A DNA stretch of 49,287 nt from Pyrinomonadaceae bacterium. Its GTDB lineage: Bacteria; Acidobacteriota; Blastocatellia; Pyrinomonadales; Pyrinomonadaceae. The translations under genes and the position numbers were made by a program. This document shows positions 8,975-16,284 of this stretch, piece after piece. The notes under the pieces are model-generated. The model was not told where the DNA came from. It saw nothing but the letters and a program-made list of their open reading frames with translations, and made no database searches. The stretch lies in the NCBI GenBank assembly GCA_021463165.1, contig JAJTWY010000023.1, positions 1 through 49,287 on the forward strand, in the 5' to 3' direction. The first letter of the stretch is position 1, and every line of letters starts with the position of its first letter.

Positions 8975-9622
8975 CTAGGCCCTAGCTTCTCTCACGATCT
9001 CGACAAACTGTTTTGCCCGCTCTGTCACTACGTGGGCTTCACCCGCACGGATAGCCTTTACATCGACCAGGTCGGTGCCCACACCGAGGGCCGAGGCGCC
9101 CGCCTTGATAAAATCGGCGGCGGTCTTCAATGAAACCCCGCCCGTCGGGATGATCTTGATCTGAGGGAACGGGCCCTTTAGGTTCTTTACATAGCTCGCG
9201 CCGCCGACCGAGCCGCAAGGGAAAACCTTTACAAGATCTACTCCGGCGCTCCACGCCGTGATCACCTCGGTAGGCGTCAAAACTCCGGGACATACCGGCG
9301 CGCTATAACGATGGCAGAGTGCGATAGTGTCCAGATTCAAGGCCGGGCTCACGATGAACTGAGCTCCGGCCAGCAGGCACGCTCGTGCGGTCTCAGGGTC
9401 GAGCACCGTTCCGGCGCCGACCAACACGTCGTTCCCGTATTTGTCAGCCACCTTCTCGATCACCCGAACGGCCCCGGGCACCGTCATCGTGATCTCAAGG
9501 ACATTGACGCCGCCCGCCTTAATAGCCTCGATCACCTGCATCGCCTCATTGGCTGACGAAGCCCGCACGACCGGCACAAGGCCGAGGTCTTCTATGTGTT
9601 CAACTATCTGTTTCTTGTTCAT
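8975..9622 (-). CDS. eda: KDPG / 4-hydroxy-2-oxoglutarate aldolase
   Basis: A 215-residue class I aldolase. The Schiff-base lysine is Lys132 in DLVKVFPCGSVGG and the general base Glu43 lies in VLEITM, matching the E. coli enzyme. It splits 2-keto-3-deoxy-6-phosphogluconate to pyruvate and glyceraldehyde 3-phosphate, the last step of the uronate route encoded here. It lies 27 bases after the KDG kinase gene and is surely co-transcribed with it. AGGA lies before the ATG. The alternative aldolase substrate (4-hydroxy-2-oxoglutarate) cannot be excluded. Confidence 0.93.
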   Translation of the reverse strand: MNKKQIVEHIEDLGLVPVVRASSANEAMQVIEAIKAGGVNVLEITMTVPGAVRVIEKVADKYGNDVLVGAGTVLDPETARACLLAGAQFIVSPALNLDTIALCHRYSAPVCPGVLTPTEVITAWSAGVDLVKVFPCGSVGGASYVKNLKGPFPQIKIIPTGGVSLKTAADFIKAGASALGVGTDLVDVKAIRAGEAHVVTERAKQFVEIVREARA

Positions 9623-9649
9623 GCCATTGGTCCTACCTGCGTCAATGCC

Positions 9650-10741
9650 CTAGCGGGCCACTCTGGCACCGCCGCCTTTCATTACCCTGAGCACGTCAGC
9701 CAATCCGACGGTCGTCGTGTCGCCCGGCGTTGTCATTGCGAGTGCGCCGTGAGCGGCACCGCAGTTGACGGCCCATTCGGGCGATTCGCCCGTGAGAAAT
9801 CCGTAGATCAGTCCCGAAGCGAATGAATCGCCGCCGCCGACCCGGTCAAAGATATCGAGATCCGGCCGCATCATCGCCTGATAGAGTTTCCCTTCGGTAA
9901 AGCAGACCGCGCCCCAGTCATTCACCGAAGCGGTCTTTGCGTTTCGCAGTGTCGTGGCCGCAACGGCAAAATTCGGAAAGTCGGCAACCGCCCTGCGGAT
10001 CATCTTTTCGAAATTCACGATGTCGAGCTTTGAATGATGCTCATCCTGCCCCTCGACCTCGTAACCGAGGCAGGCGGTAAAGTCTTCTTCGTTGCCGATC
10101 ATCACATCGACGTACTGCGCCAGGTCGCGATTCACTTCCTGCGCCTTCGCCTGCCCACCAATGGCGCGCCATAGCGAATCGCGGTAATTGAGGTCGTACG
10201 AGATGATGGTGCCGTATTTTTTCGCGGCCTGCATCGCCTCTCTTGCGACATCGGGCGTCGTCTCCGAGAGTGCGCAGAAGATGCCGCCGGTGTGCAGCCA
10301 GCGGGCACCTTCTTCACCAAAGATCTTTTCCCAATCGATATCGCCTGCCTTTAGCTGCGAGACCGCTGTATGGCCGCGATCGGAGCACCCCAGGGCGGCC
10401 CTCACGCCGAAGCCGCGTTCGGTGAAGTTCATCCCGTTTCGCACCGTTCGTCCAACGCCGTCATACTTGACCCATTTAACGTGGCTCTGATCGACACCTC
10501 CCTGGTACATCAGGTCCTGAACGAGCCGGCCGACCGGGTTGTCGGCCAATGCTGTCACGATGGCCGCGTCGAGGCCAAAACAGCGTTTCAGCCCGCGGGC
10601 GACGTTGTATTCTCCGCCGCCTTCCCAGACATCGAAGGTCCGCGTGGTATGGATCCGCTTATCGCCCGGATCGAGCCGGAGCATTACCTCGCCGAGGGAA
10701 ACTATGTCCCATTTGCATTGATCTTTTGGCTTTATTTTCAT
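9650..10741 (-). CDS. kdgK: 2-keto-3-deoxygluconate kinase, PfkB family
   Basis: A 363-residue PfkB-type sugar kinase. The C-terminal signature DRVGGGDSFASGL starts at residue 299, with catalytic Asp305; the N-terminal glycine motif is in WEGGGEYNVARGL. It phosphorylates KDG to KDPG, as expected from its partner eda and the neighbouring kduD and uxaA. GGGD replaces the more usual GAGD in the anion-hole motif. The ATG at 10741 has no strong Shine-Dalgarno sequence. A promoter about 240 bases upstream suggests a separate transcription unit with a long leader. Confidence 0.88.
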   Translation of the reverse strand: MKIKPKDQCKWDIVSLGEVMLRLDPGDKRIHTTRTFDVWEGGGEYNVARGLKRCFGLDAAIVTALADNPVGRLVQDLMYQGGVDQSHVKWVKYDGVGRTVRNGMNFTERGFGVRAALGCSDRGHTAVSQLKAGDIDWEKIFGEEGARWLHTGGIFCALSETTPDVAREAMQAAKKYGTIISYDLNYRDSLWRAIGGQAKAQEVNRDLAQYVDVMIGNEEDFTACLGYEVEGQDEHHSKLDIVNFEKMIRRAVADFPNFAVAATTLRNAKTASVNDWGAVCFTEGKLYQAMMRPDLDIFDRVGGGDSFASGLIYGFLTGESPEWAVNCGAAHGALAMTTPGDTTTVGLADVLRVMKGGGARVAR

Positions 10742-10833
10742 GTCGTTTTAAGGATATTCGTCGGGACACGCATTTTTAGCTATCTCGCTAACCCTTTTAT
10801 GCACATCACTTACAGCCAAATACCGCATCCGGC

Positions 10834-10876
10834 TGTCCCAAGTGTCCCACCGCTGTCCCACCCACTTGGTGGGACA
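10834..10876. repeat. TGTCCCA repeats with a perfect hairpin in the kdgK leader
   Basis: TGTCCCA occurs at 10834, 10843 and 10854; the last two copies extend to TGTCCCACC and are 11 bases apart, one helical turn. The third copy pairs perfectly with GGTGGGACA at 10868-10876 across the loop CACTT. No T-run follows on either strand, so it is not a simple terminator. It may be an operator array or a structured leader; the bound factor is unknown. Confidence 0.6.
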
Positions 10877-10981
10877 AATAACTCTAGTGTTCTCAATAAC
10901 TTACTGAACAGATCGTGTCCGATCTCACGTTTTCAAAAAACAATTTGCGACTTTGTCTTACAGCTGTCTCATAGCTGCATC

Positions 10982-11010
10982 ATTGTATCATACATCAAGG
11001 TTAGATTCAA
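10982..11010 (-). promoter_or_regulatory. Predicted sigma-70-like promoter of kdgK-eda
   Basis: On the minus strand TTGAAT (11010-11005) and TACAAT (10987-10982) are separated by 17 bases. Transcription would start near 10975. It lies beyond the stop of kduD, so kdgK-eda can be expressed apart from the upstream genes. Confidence 0.5.
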
Positions 11011-11069
11011 GAACTTTCCGGCTGCGTAATGACGCTTGCCGTGAAGCGGCGACGACCAACTGCCCCGCA

Positions 11070-11834
11070 TCATCTTCCCATCCAGCCGCCATCGACCACC
11101 AAAATGTGGCCGTTCATATAATCGCTCGCGGCGGACGACAGAAACACGGCTGCACCCGCGATATCGTCAGGGTCGCCCCAGCGGCCGGCGGGGATGCGTT
11201 CGAGTATCTGCCGGTTTCGCGTTTCATCCGACTGGAGCGCCGCCGTGTTGTTTGTCGCAATGTAACCGGGTGCAATGGCATTGACGGTAATATTACTCTT
11301 TGCCCACTCGTTGGCGAGTGCCTTGGTAAGCCCTGCAACACCTGATTTCGAAGCTGTATAGGCCGGAACGGTGATCCCGCCCTGGAACGAGAGCAGCGAG
11401 GCGATATTTACGATCTTGCCAGATCCCTGTGCGATCATGTGCCGGCCGGCCGCCTGGGCAAGACGAAAAACACTCGATAGATTCACCTCGATCACCGTGG
11501 CCCAATCGTCTTCGCTATAGTCAACGGCGGCCGACCTACGGATCATTCCGGCGTTGTTGATCAGAATATCGATCTTGCCAAGCTTTGAAACAACTTCATC
11601 GACGACTCGCGACGGCACGGTTCGGTCGGACATATCTCCGGAAACTTCGACCGAACTGCGGCCCGCTGCCTTGCACGCCGCAACAGTCTCGGCGGCATCA
11701 CCCGGTTTGCGGCAGTGACAAGCGACATCAGCCCCCGCTTCGGCCAATGCGATGGCGATCGCACGCCCAATGCCGGTCGCCGAACCGGTAACGAGAGCGG
11801 TTTTGCCGTTGAGGCGGAATTTGTCCAGTATCAT
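11070..11834 (-). CDS. kduD: 2-dehydro-3-deoxy-D-gluconate 5-dehydrogenase (SDR)
   Basis: A 254-residue classical short-chain dehydrogenase. The cofactor motif TGSATGIG is at residues 17-24, NNAG follows near 93, and the catalytic triad is Ser146, Tyr159 and Lys163 (YTASK). It matches KduD, which reduces 2,5-diketo-3-deoxygluconate (DKII) to KDG in breakdown of unsaturated galacturonate. The neighbours, a KduI/IolB-type isomerase just upstream and KDG kinase and aldolase just downstream, support this over a generic SDR. The gap to the upstream gene is 39 bases. Confidence 0.85.
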   Translation of the reverse strand: MILDKFRLNGKTALVTGSATGIGRAIAIALAEAGADVACHCRKPGDAAETVAACKAAGRSSVEVSGDMSDRTVPSRVVDEVVSKLGKIDILINNAGMIRRSAAVDYSEDDWATVIEVNLSSVFRLAQAAGRHMIAQGSGKIVNIASLLSFQGGITVPAYTASKSGVAGLTKALANEWAKSNITVNAIAPGYIATNNTAALQSDETRNRQILERIPAGRWGDPDDIAGAAVFLSSAASDYMNGHILVVDGGWMGR

Positions 11835-11873
11835 TCGTCAAAGGTCGCCGTTGGCGACAGAGGTCGCGTAGGC

Positions 11874-12707
11874 CTATTTCTGCGAAGCCTCAAGCCCGGT
11901 CGCACCGACGGCAAATTCCGGTTGGACGTTGACCACGCCGAATTGACGATCTTCGCCCTCGCGGTTCGCGGCCATCATCCACAAAAAATTGATCGAACCG
12001 CCCGGAGCGGCGACATTCGGGTGATAGCCTTTTGGCATCAGGACGACGTCGCCTTCGCGAACGATCTGGACCAGTTCAGGATCATCGCAGTCAGTGTAAA
12101 CCAACTGGATACCAAATTGCGGCGCCGGCATATCGATATAGAGATAGGCTTCCTCGAGCATGTTGTGATGTTCATGCGGCGGCCACGACGTCCAGTTTCC
12201 CTGAGCCGAGAACGTCACGCCCGCCATGATCCGGCCGGCCTCGATGTTTTTGCCGAGCAGGATATTGAGGTCGCGTTCCGTCGGTTTCGAACCGGCCGTA
12301 AAATGAAGCGAGGGATCCTTCCTGATAGCGTCGAAAGCAACAAACTGCAGAGGGTACCGCTTTTCGACCGGTGCCGAGATCTCAGCAAGGTCGAACGCGC
12401 CCTCGCTGCTTACCGAAATGTTCGAATCCCGCGGCACGTAAAGGGCATCGTACCGGCTCATCGCGAACGTATGCCCGTCGGTTGTAACGGTTCCCGAACC
12501 ATTCAGGCAGATCAGTCCCGTCTCGTGTGTCTGCGTCGCAAACTCGATGGGAGCATCACCGGCTTCGAGAATGATCCGCCCGTAAAAGAGATTTCGCGAA
12601 GCGGTCGAGCCGGGCGCCACCGAATTCGTTCGTCCTTTGTGTAGGTGCGTTCCCCGGACAAAGCATTTTGCCGGATCGATATTTTCGAGTTGAATTTGTG
12701 TCTGCAT
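11874..12707 (-). CDS. KduI/IolB-family isomerase, probably acting as the DKI isomerase
   Basis: A 277-residue bicupin. The C-terminal metal-binding cupin shows His178 and His180 (WPPHEH), the LEEAYLY glutamates (185/186) and His229 (MPKGYHP). The wording of these motifs, with QLVYTD and VREGDVVLMPKGYHP, is closer to IolB (5-deoxy-glucuronate isomerase, inositol pathway) than to E. coli KduI, although both share PF04962. No inositol gene is nearby, whereas kduD follows directly. I infer that it converts 5-keto-4-deoxyuronate (DKI), made by GH105 action, to DKII. The exact substrate needs an assay. Confidence 0.75.
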   Translation of the reverse strand: MQTQIQLENIDPAKCFVRGTHLHKGRTNSVAPGSTASRNLFYGRIILEAGDAPIEFATQTHETGLICLNGSGTVTTDGHTFAMSRYDALYVPRDSNISVSSEGAFDLAEISAPVEKRYPLQFVAFDAIRKDPSLHFTAGSKPTERDLNILLGKNIEAGRIMAGVTFSAQGNWTSWPPHEHHNMLEEAYLYIDMPAPQFGIQLVYTDCDDPELVQIVREGDVVLMPKGYHPNVAAPGGSINFLWMMAANREGEDRQFGVVNVQPEFAVGATGLEASQK

Positions 12708-12794
12708 GATTAAACCCTTTCGTCTTCGCCGCCGCCCGAGTGCAGCGCAGCTTGATATAGCGCCCCGTTATCGATCTCTAGTTCGGATAATACT

Positions 12795-14369
12795 TTATAA
12801 CGAAACGGTCTGTTCTGCCCAGAATTGGAACTCGCGGTGCTTGAGGATCTCGGCTTTTGCCTGGATATCGCCGCTCGCAGTCCGCCGAACATGCTCAAAC
12901 AGGCGTTTCCCGACCTGTTCAATGCTTTCCGTTCCTTCGATAATGTTCCCGGCCGAAACATCGATGTCCTGAGACATACGTTCGAAAACCCGATTGTTCG
13001 ACGCCAGTTTGAGAACCGGGGCGATGGCGTTGCCGATCGTGGTGCCGTTGCCTGTGGTGAATACCACGACCGTTGCACCTGCCGCAACGAGGCCGGGCGT
13101 CGATTCCTGATCGTAGCCGGGGCCCTGCATCAGGTTAATGCCTCGACCCCTTGGGGTCTCGGCATATTCGATGCAATCTTCGATACGCGTGGTTCCGGCC
13201 TTGACGATCGCTCCGAGTGATTTGATGGTGATGTTCAGCAGCCCGCCGGCCTTGTTGCCGGTGCTCGGGTTCTGATTGAGCACCGCACCGAATTTCGAAG
13301 CGTACTCCTTATACCAATCGACCATCGCATAGATGCGCCTGCCGGTCTCAGAATCCTTTGCGCGATTGGCCAGAATGTGCTCGGCACCACAGAACTCGGG
13401 AACCTCGGTCAGCAGAACCGTACCGCCGCTGCGAATAAGCATGTCGGAACAGTAGCCGAGCGACGGATTTGCCGAGATGCCTGAAAAGCCGTCAGAACTG
13501 CCGCACTTGACGCCGAGTACAAGTTCGCTGACCGGAAACGGCTCACGCTCACACCTGTTGACCTCAGGCAGCATCTCAGCAACATATTTCAGGCCGAGCT
13601 CGATCGCCGCCTGAGTGCCGCCAACCTCCTGGATACCGATCTTATAGACAGGCTTCTCGATCGGCCTCTCGCGTTTTGTAAGATACTTTTCGACGAAGGA
13701 AAGATTGGTCTTCTCACACCCAAGATCGATCAGGATCACGCCGCCGACGTTAGGATGATCGGCGTAGTTCGAGAGCGTCCGCATCATCACATCGAGGGTC
13801 GATCCGTCCTGACAGCCGCATCCCTTGTTGTGAGGGATCGCGACGACGCCATCGACATTCGCGTATTTTTCGCGGCTGTAATGGAGAAATTCTGCCATCA
13901 TCGAGATCTGGCTCGCCTCATGGCTGGCACACATCGATGTCGGCACGATCAACACAAAATTACGCGTCCCGACACGCCCATCGGCGCGGCGAAAGCCCAT
14001 AAATGTCTCGATCTGATCCGCGGCAAAGTAGTCGGGTGCGGGCGTGTGGAGATCGTCGGGAAGATCGCGCACAACCGGAACCTCGTCCGTCATGTTGTCA
14101 TGGCTGACCCATTCGCCGGTCGAGATCCCGAGCGAGGTGCCGATAGGCTGGCCATACTGCCTGACAAAATCACCGGCAGGAATGTCCCTCGTCGCAAATC
14201 TATGGCCCGGCGGAACCTTGCTGTTTACGGTGATGACTTCGCCATTTGCCAGCGACAGCGTAAGCCCCTCGAATGTTTCTGCCTTGACGACGGCCACGTT
14301 GTCGTCAGGATTGACGACGATGGCGTAATCGCTAATAGAAACCGGCTTTTCTACCAATGTATCCAACAT
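12795..14369 (-). CDS. uxaA: Altronate dehydratase, UxaA family
   Basis: A 524-residue protein with an N-terminal SAF-like domain (about 15-85, containing VPPGHRFATRDIPAGDFVRQYGQ, shortened here to GHRFATRDIPAGD as the key part) and a large UxaA/GarD dehydratase domain with conserved VGTRN, HNKGCGCQDG, KCGSSDGFSG and SADAF-like segments. UxaA dehydrates D-altronate to KDG; GarD relatives use galactarate. Uronate context favours altronate. It starts five bases after the upstream NagB-like gene, with AAGGA before the ATG, so the two are co-translated. An 87-base gap follows before the KduI/IolB gene. Confidence 0.85.
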   Translation of the reverse strand: MLDTLVEKPVSISDYAIVVNPDDNVAVVKAETFEGLTLSLANGEVITVNSKVPPGHRFATRDIPAGDFVRQYGQPIGTSLGISTGEWVSHDNMTDEVPVVRDLPDDLHTPAPDYFAADQIETFMGFRRADGRVGTRNFVLIVPTSMCASHEASQISMMAEFLHYSREKYANVDGVVAIPHNKGCGCQDGSTLDVMMRTLSNYADHPNVGGVILIDLGCEKTNLSFVEKYLTKRERPIEKPVYKIGIQEVGGTQAAIELGLKYVAEMLPEVNRCEREPFPVSELVLGVKCGSSDGFSGISANPSLGYCSDMLIRSGGTVLLTEVPEFCGAEHILANRAKDSETGRRIYAMVDWYKEYASKFGAVLNQNPSTGNKAGGLLNITIKSLGAIVKAGTTRIEDCIEYAETPRGRGINLMQGPGYDQESTPGLVAAGATVVVFTTGNGTTIGNAIAPVLKLASNNRVFERMSQDIDVSAGNIIEGTESIEQVGKRLFEHVRRTASGDIQAKAEILKHREFQFWAEQTVSL

Positions 14370-14374
14370 GATCC

Positions 14375-15301
14375 TTACGCAATGAGGTCCGGTAAAACAT
14401 ACGAACGGACATTAGAATGAAGACGCAGCAGCAAGCCCGGGTTCTCGTCGCATTGTCGCTGAAGCTCGTTCCGGTCCGACGAAAGCTCAGTATCAAGGAA
14501 ACGCCTGAAGCTCGGGATCTTCCCGGGGGCCGTCGAGGCATCGACGATAGATTGTACGACCATACGGGACCTCAGGATAGCGGCCGGGCCGAGCGTCAGT
14601 ATGTACGAAGCGCTGCGGCATTCGGCCTCATCCTCAGCCGAGATATGGCTTCCGCCGACCTTGAACTTGGAAATATGGTGTTCAAGTATCGTTGGAGAGA
14701 TAGGGATGATCCCAAGCAGGTCGTCGAATTTCGCACCTGAGCCCGGCTTTATGTAGCAAAGATGCGACGCGGCATTTTCCTCGGGGCCGAAACCCATGAA
14801 GAAGATGTCGATGCCGTCAAGCGACCTCAGTTTATCGAGATAAGCCGAAAGGGCTGATCCAAGATCGTCGGTCTCGGTCAGCATCGGCGTGAAACACTTG
14901 ACCTTTGCAAAGAAGTTCGGGCCCAGCAGCCGCTCAAAATCGCGCACAAAACTCAGGCCATTGTTCATCCGCATCGGCGCGAGGGCGTCCTGAGTGAAGA
15001 CATGAAGCCGGCCGAGCAGATCGTCGATCTCGTCAGTCTCAGCGAGGCGACTGATGATGCGATACATCGCCTGCGCGCCCCGGCCGCCAAGCAGCACGAT
15101 GGTAATATCCCCGTGCTTTTGCGCCGCATACTTGACGAGGTCTTCAAGCATCGCACGGCCTACCACTTCCTCCGATTCGCAGACCGTGTAGGGGTAGCCT
15201 ATTGTCGGATGTATGGCCGGACTGCTATCCTCAGACGAACTAAGCCAAATGTTGTCGCCGGAGGCGCGTCGCTCGATCGATCTTTTACTTGAGGTTTGCA
15301 C
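14375..15301 (-). CDS. Divergent NagB-like sugar-phosphate isomerase/deaminase fold protein
   Basis: A protein of about 308 residues resembling glucosamine-6-phosphate deaminase in outline: IVLLGGRGAQAMYRII, LHVFTQDALAPM (the NagB Asp-Glu-Tyr region) and DIFFMGFGPEENAASHLCY where NagB has GGIGxDGHIAFNEP. The Asp-Gly-His catalytic triplet of that loop is replaced, so deaminase activity is doubtful. I prefer a GTG start at 15301, because AAAGGA sits six bases before it and the -10 box TATAAT lies at 15322-15317; an upstream in-frame GTG at 15316 would be almost on the -10 box. It is first in the uronate operon, which suggests a sugar-acid isomerisation role, but this is inference. Confidence 0.75.
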   Translation of the reverse strand: MQTSSKRSIERRASGDNIWLSSSEDSSPAIHPTIGYPYTVCESEEVVGRAMLEDLVKYAAQKHGDITIVLLGGRGAQAMYRIISRLAETDEIDDLLGRLHVFTQDALAPMRMNNGLSFVRDFERLLGPNFFAKVKCFTPMLTETDDLGSALSAYLDKLRSLDGIDIFFMGFGPEENAASHLCYIKPGSGAKFDDLLGIIPISPTILEHHISKFKVGGSHISAEDEAECRSASYILTLGPAAILRSRMVVQSIVDASTAPGKIPSFRRFLDTELSSDRNELQRQCDENPGLLLRLHSNVRSYVLPDLIA

Positions 15302-15316
15302 TTCGGTTCCTTTCAC

Positions 15317-15322
15317 ATTATA
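15317..15322 (-). promoter_or_regulatory. -10 box of the uronate catabolic operon
   Basis: A consensus TATAAT on the minus strand lies 15 bases before the chosen GTG start of the NagB-like gene. The -35 region (about 15345-15340, TTAATT) is weak and is covered by the palindromic operator, which fits a promoter controlled by repression. Confidence 0.55.
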
Positions 15323-15326
15323 TTCT

Positions 15327-15343
15327 AATTGGTTTAACCAATT
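15327..15343. promoter_or_regulatory. Palindromic operator, probable GntR/FadR-type (UxuR/ExuR-like) site
   Basis: AATTGGTTTAACCAATT is a perfect 17-base palindrome around a central T. E. coli ExuR and UxuR, FadR-type GntR regulators of hexuronate genes, use sites with an ATTGGT-ACCAAT core. The site overlaps the core promoter of the leftward uronate operon and lies just upstream of the divergent SDR promoter. The likely binder is the GntR protein at 20549-21337. Similar sites occur at 28365-28379 and 28533-28549. Confidence 0.7.
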
Positions 15344-15360
15344 AAAAGCAAGCGTCCTTT

Positions 15361-15390
15361 TTGAAATTTATCACGGCCAATGCGTAAAAT
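15361..15390 (+). promoter_or_regulatory. Predicted promoter of the SDR / M24-like / ExuT operon
   Basis: TTGAAA (15361-15366) and TAAAAT (15385-15390) are separated by 18 bases and point rightward. Transcription would start near 15397, giving a leader of about 110 bases. The shared palindromic operator is 18 bases upstream of the -35 box. Confidence 0.4.
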
Positions 15391-15444
15391 ATGTATTATC
15401 CTGATATAAATGATGGATTCTGACCGTTTTGGCATCTTTCCTGA

Positions 15445-15461
15445 GAGACCTTTGCGGTCTC
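15445..15461 (+). promoter_or_regulatory. Leader hairpin before the SDR gene
   Basis: GAGACC (15445-15450) pairs with GGTCTC (15456-15461) across a five-base loop, inside the predicted leader of the rightward operon. There is no T-run. Its role is unknown. Confidence 0.35.
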
Positions 15462-15507
15462 GCCCATCACGGAAATGGTATGACCTTTTAGTCGAGAGTA
15501 TTACTTT

Positions 15508-16284
15508 ATGAGTTATTCAAAGCTGGAATTGACAGGCCGGACGGCGGTGGTAATCGGCGGCACATCGGGCATTGGCCGTGCGATCGCGCATGGTTTTGCC
15601 GAGGCTGGAGCGAATGTTGTCTGTACGTCGAGGCGTATCGAGCAAGTCGAGGCCGCCGCGGCCGAGATCGAACAGCTCGGCGCCAAGACACTTCGTGTCG
15701 CATCTGACGTAAGCGACCGAAGCTCTCTCGACCAGCTGCTCGGGGAAACCGCCGCTGTGTTCGGCAAGGTCGATATTCTCGTAAATTCGGCGGGAAGGAC
15801 CAAGCGGGAGCCCACACTCAATCTGGACGAAGAAACGTGGAACGGGATCCTCGAAACCAACCTGACGGGCACTCTGCGTGCGTGTCAGGTCTTCGGAAGA
15901 CATATGATCCAGAATGGCTACGGCAGGATCATCAATATCGCTTCCCTTTCCACATTTGTCTCGCTTTTTGAGGTGGCGGCCTATTCGGCCAGTAAGGCCG
16001 CTGTCGCATCGCTTACTAAGTCCCTGGCGATCGAGTGGGCTAAAAGCGGTGTCAACGTAAATGCGATCGCTCCGGGTGTGTTTCGAACCGCGCTGAACCA
16101 AAAGCTGCTCGACGAAAGCGAACGAGGCCGCGAATTCTTGACCAGAACGCCGATGGGCCGGTTCGGGAACGTCGAAGAACTTGCCGGTGCGGCGATCTTT
16201 CTGGCATCCGAAGCGGCCAGTTTTGTTACCGGCGAGGTGCTCGTCGTCGATGGCGGATTCCTTGCAAGCGGTGTTAACCAATAG
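15508..16284 (+). CDS. SDR-family oxidoreductase, probable uronate/aldonate reductase
   Basis: A 258-residue short-chain dehydrogenase: cofactor loop GGTSGIGRA near residue 17, NSAG near 93, and catalytic Ser146, Tyr159 and Lys163 (YSASK). The sequence resembles SDRs annotated as gluconate 5-dehydrogenase or UxuB-type mannonate oxidoreductase. With UxaA across the divergent promoter, a tagaturonate (or fructuronate) reductase role would complete the route to altronate; this is inferred, as classical UxaB is not seen. The stop overlaps the GTG start of the next gene (TAGTG). Confidence 0.8.
   Translation: MSYSKLELTGRTAVVIGGTSGIGRAIAHGFAEAGANVVCTSRRIEQVEAAAAEIEQLGAKTLRVASDVSDRSSLDQLLGETAAVFGKVDILVNSAGRTKREPTLNLDEETWNGILETNLTGTLRACQVFGRHMIQNGYGRIINIASLSTFVSLFEVAAYSASKAAVASLTKSLAIEWAKSGVNVNAIAPGVFRTALNQKLLDESERGREFLTRTPMGRFGNVEELAGAAIFLASEAASFVTGEVLVVDGGFLASGVNQ

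Larger units (their letters stand above)
10742..11069. other. Intergenic leader of kdgK-eda
   Basis: This 328-base gap between kduD and kdgK holds no credible gene. It contains a good minus-strand sigma-70-like promoter near its right end (10982-11010) and a block of TGTCCCACC repeats ending in a perfect hairpin (10834-10876). The predicted transcript has a leader of about 230 nucleotides before kdgK. Confidence 0.6.

Noticed and set aside
10854..10876. Hairpin as a rho-independent terminator of kduD
   Set aside because: The stem is strong, but no T-run follows on the minus strand, and it lies about 200 bases beyond the stop and inside the predicted kdgK leader.
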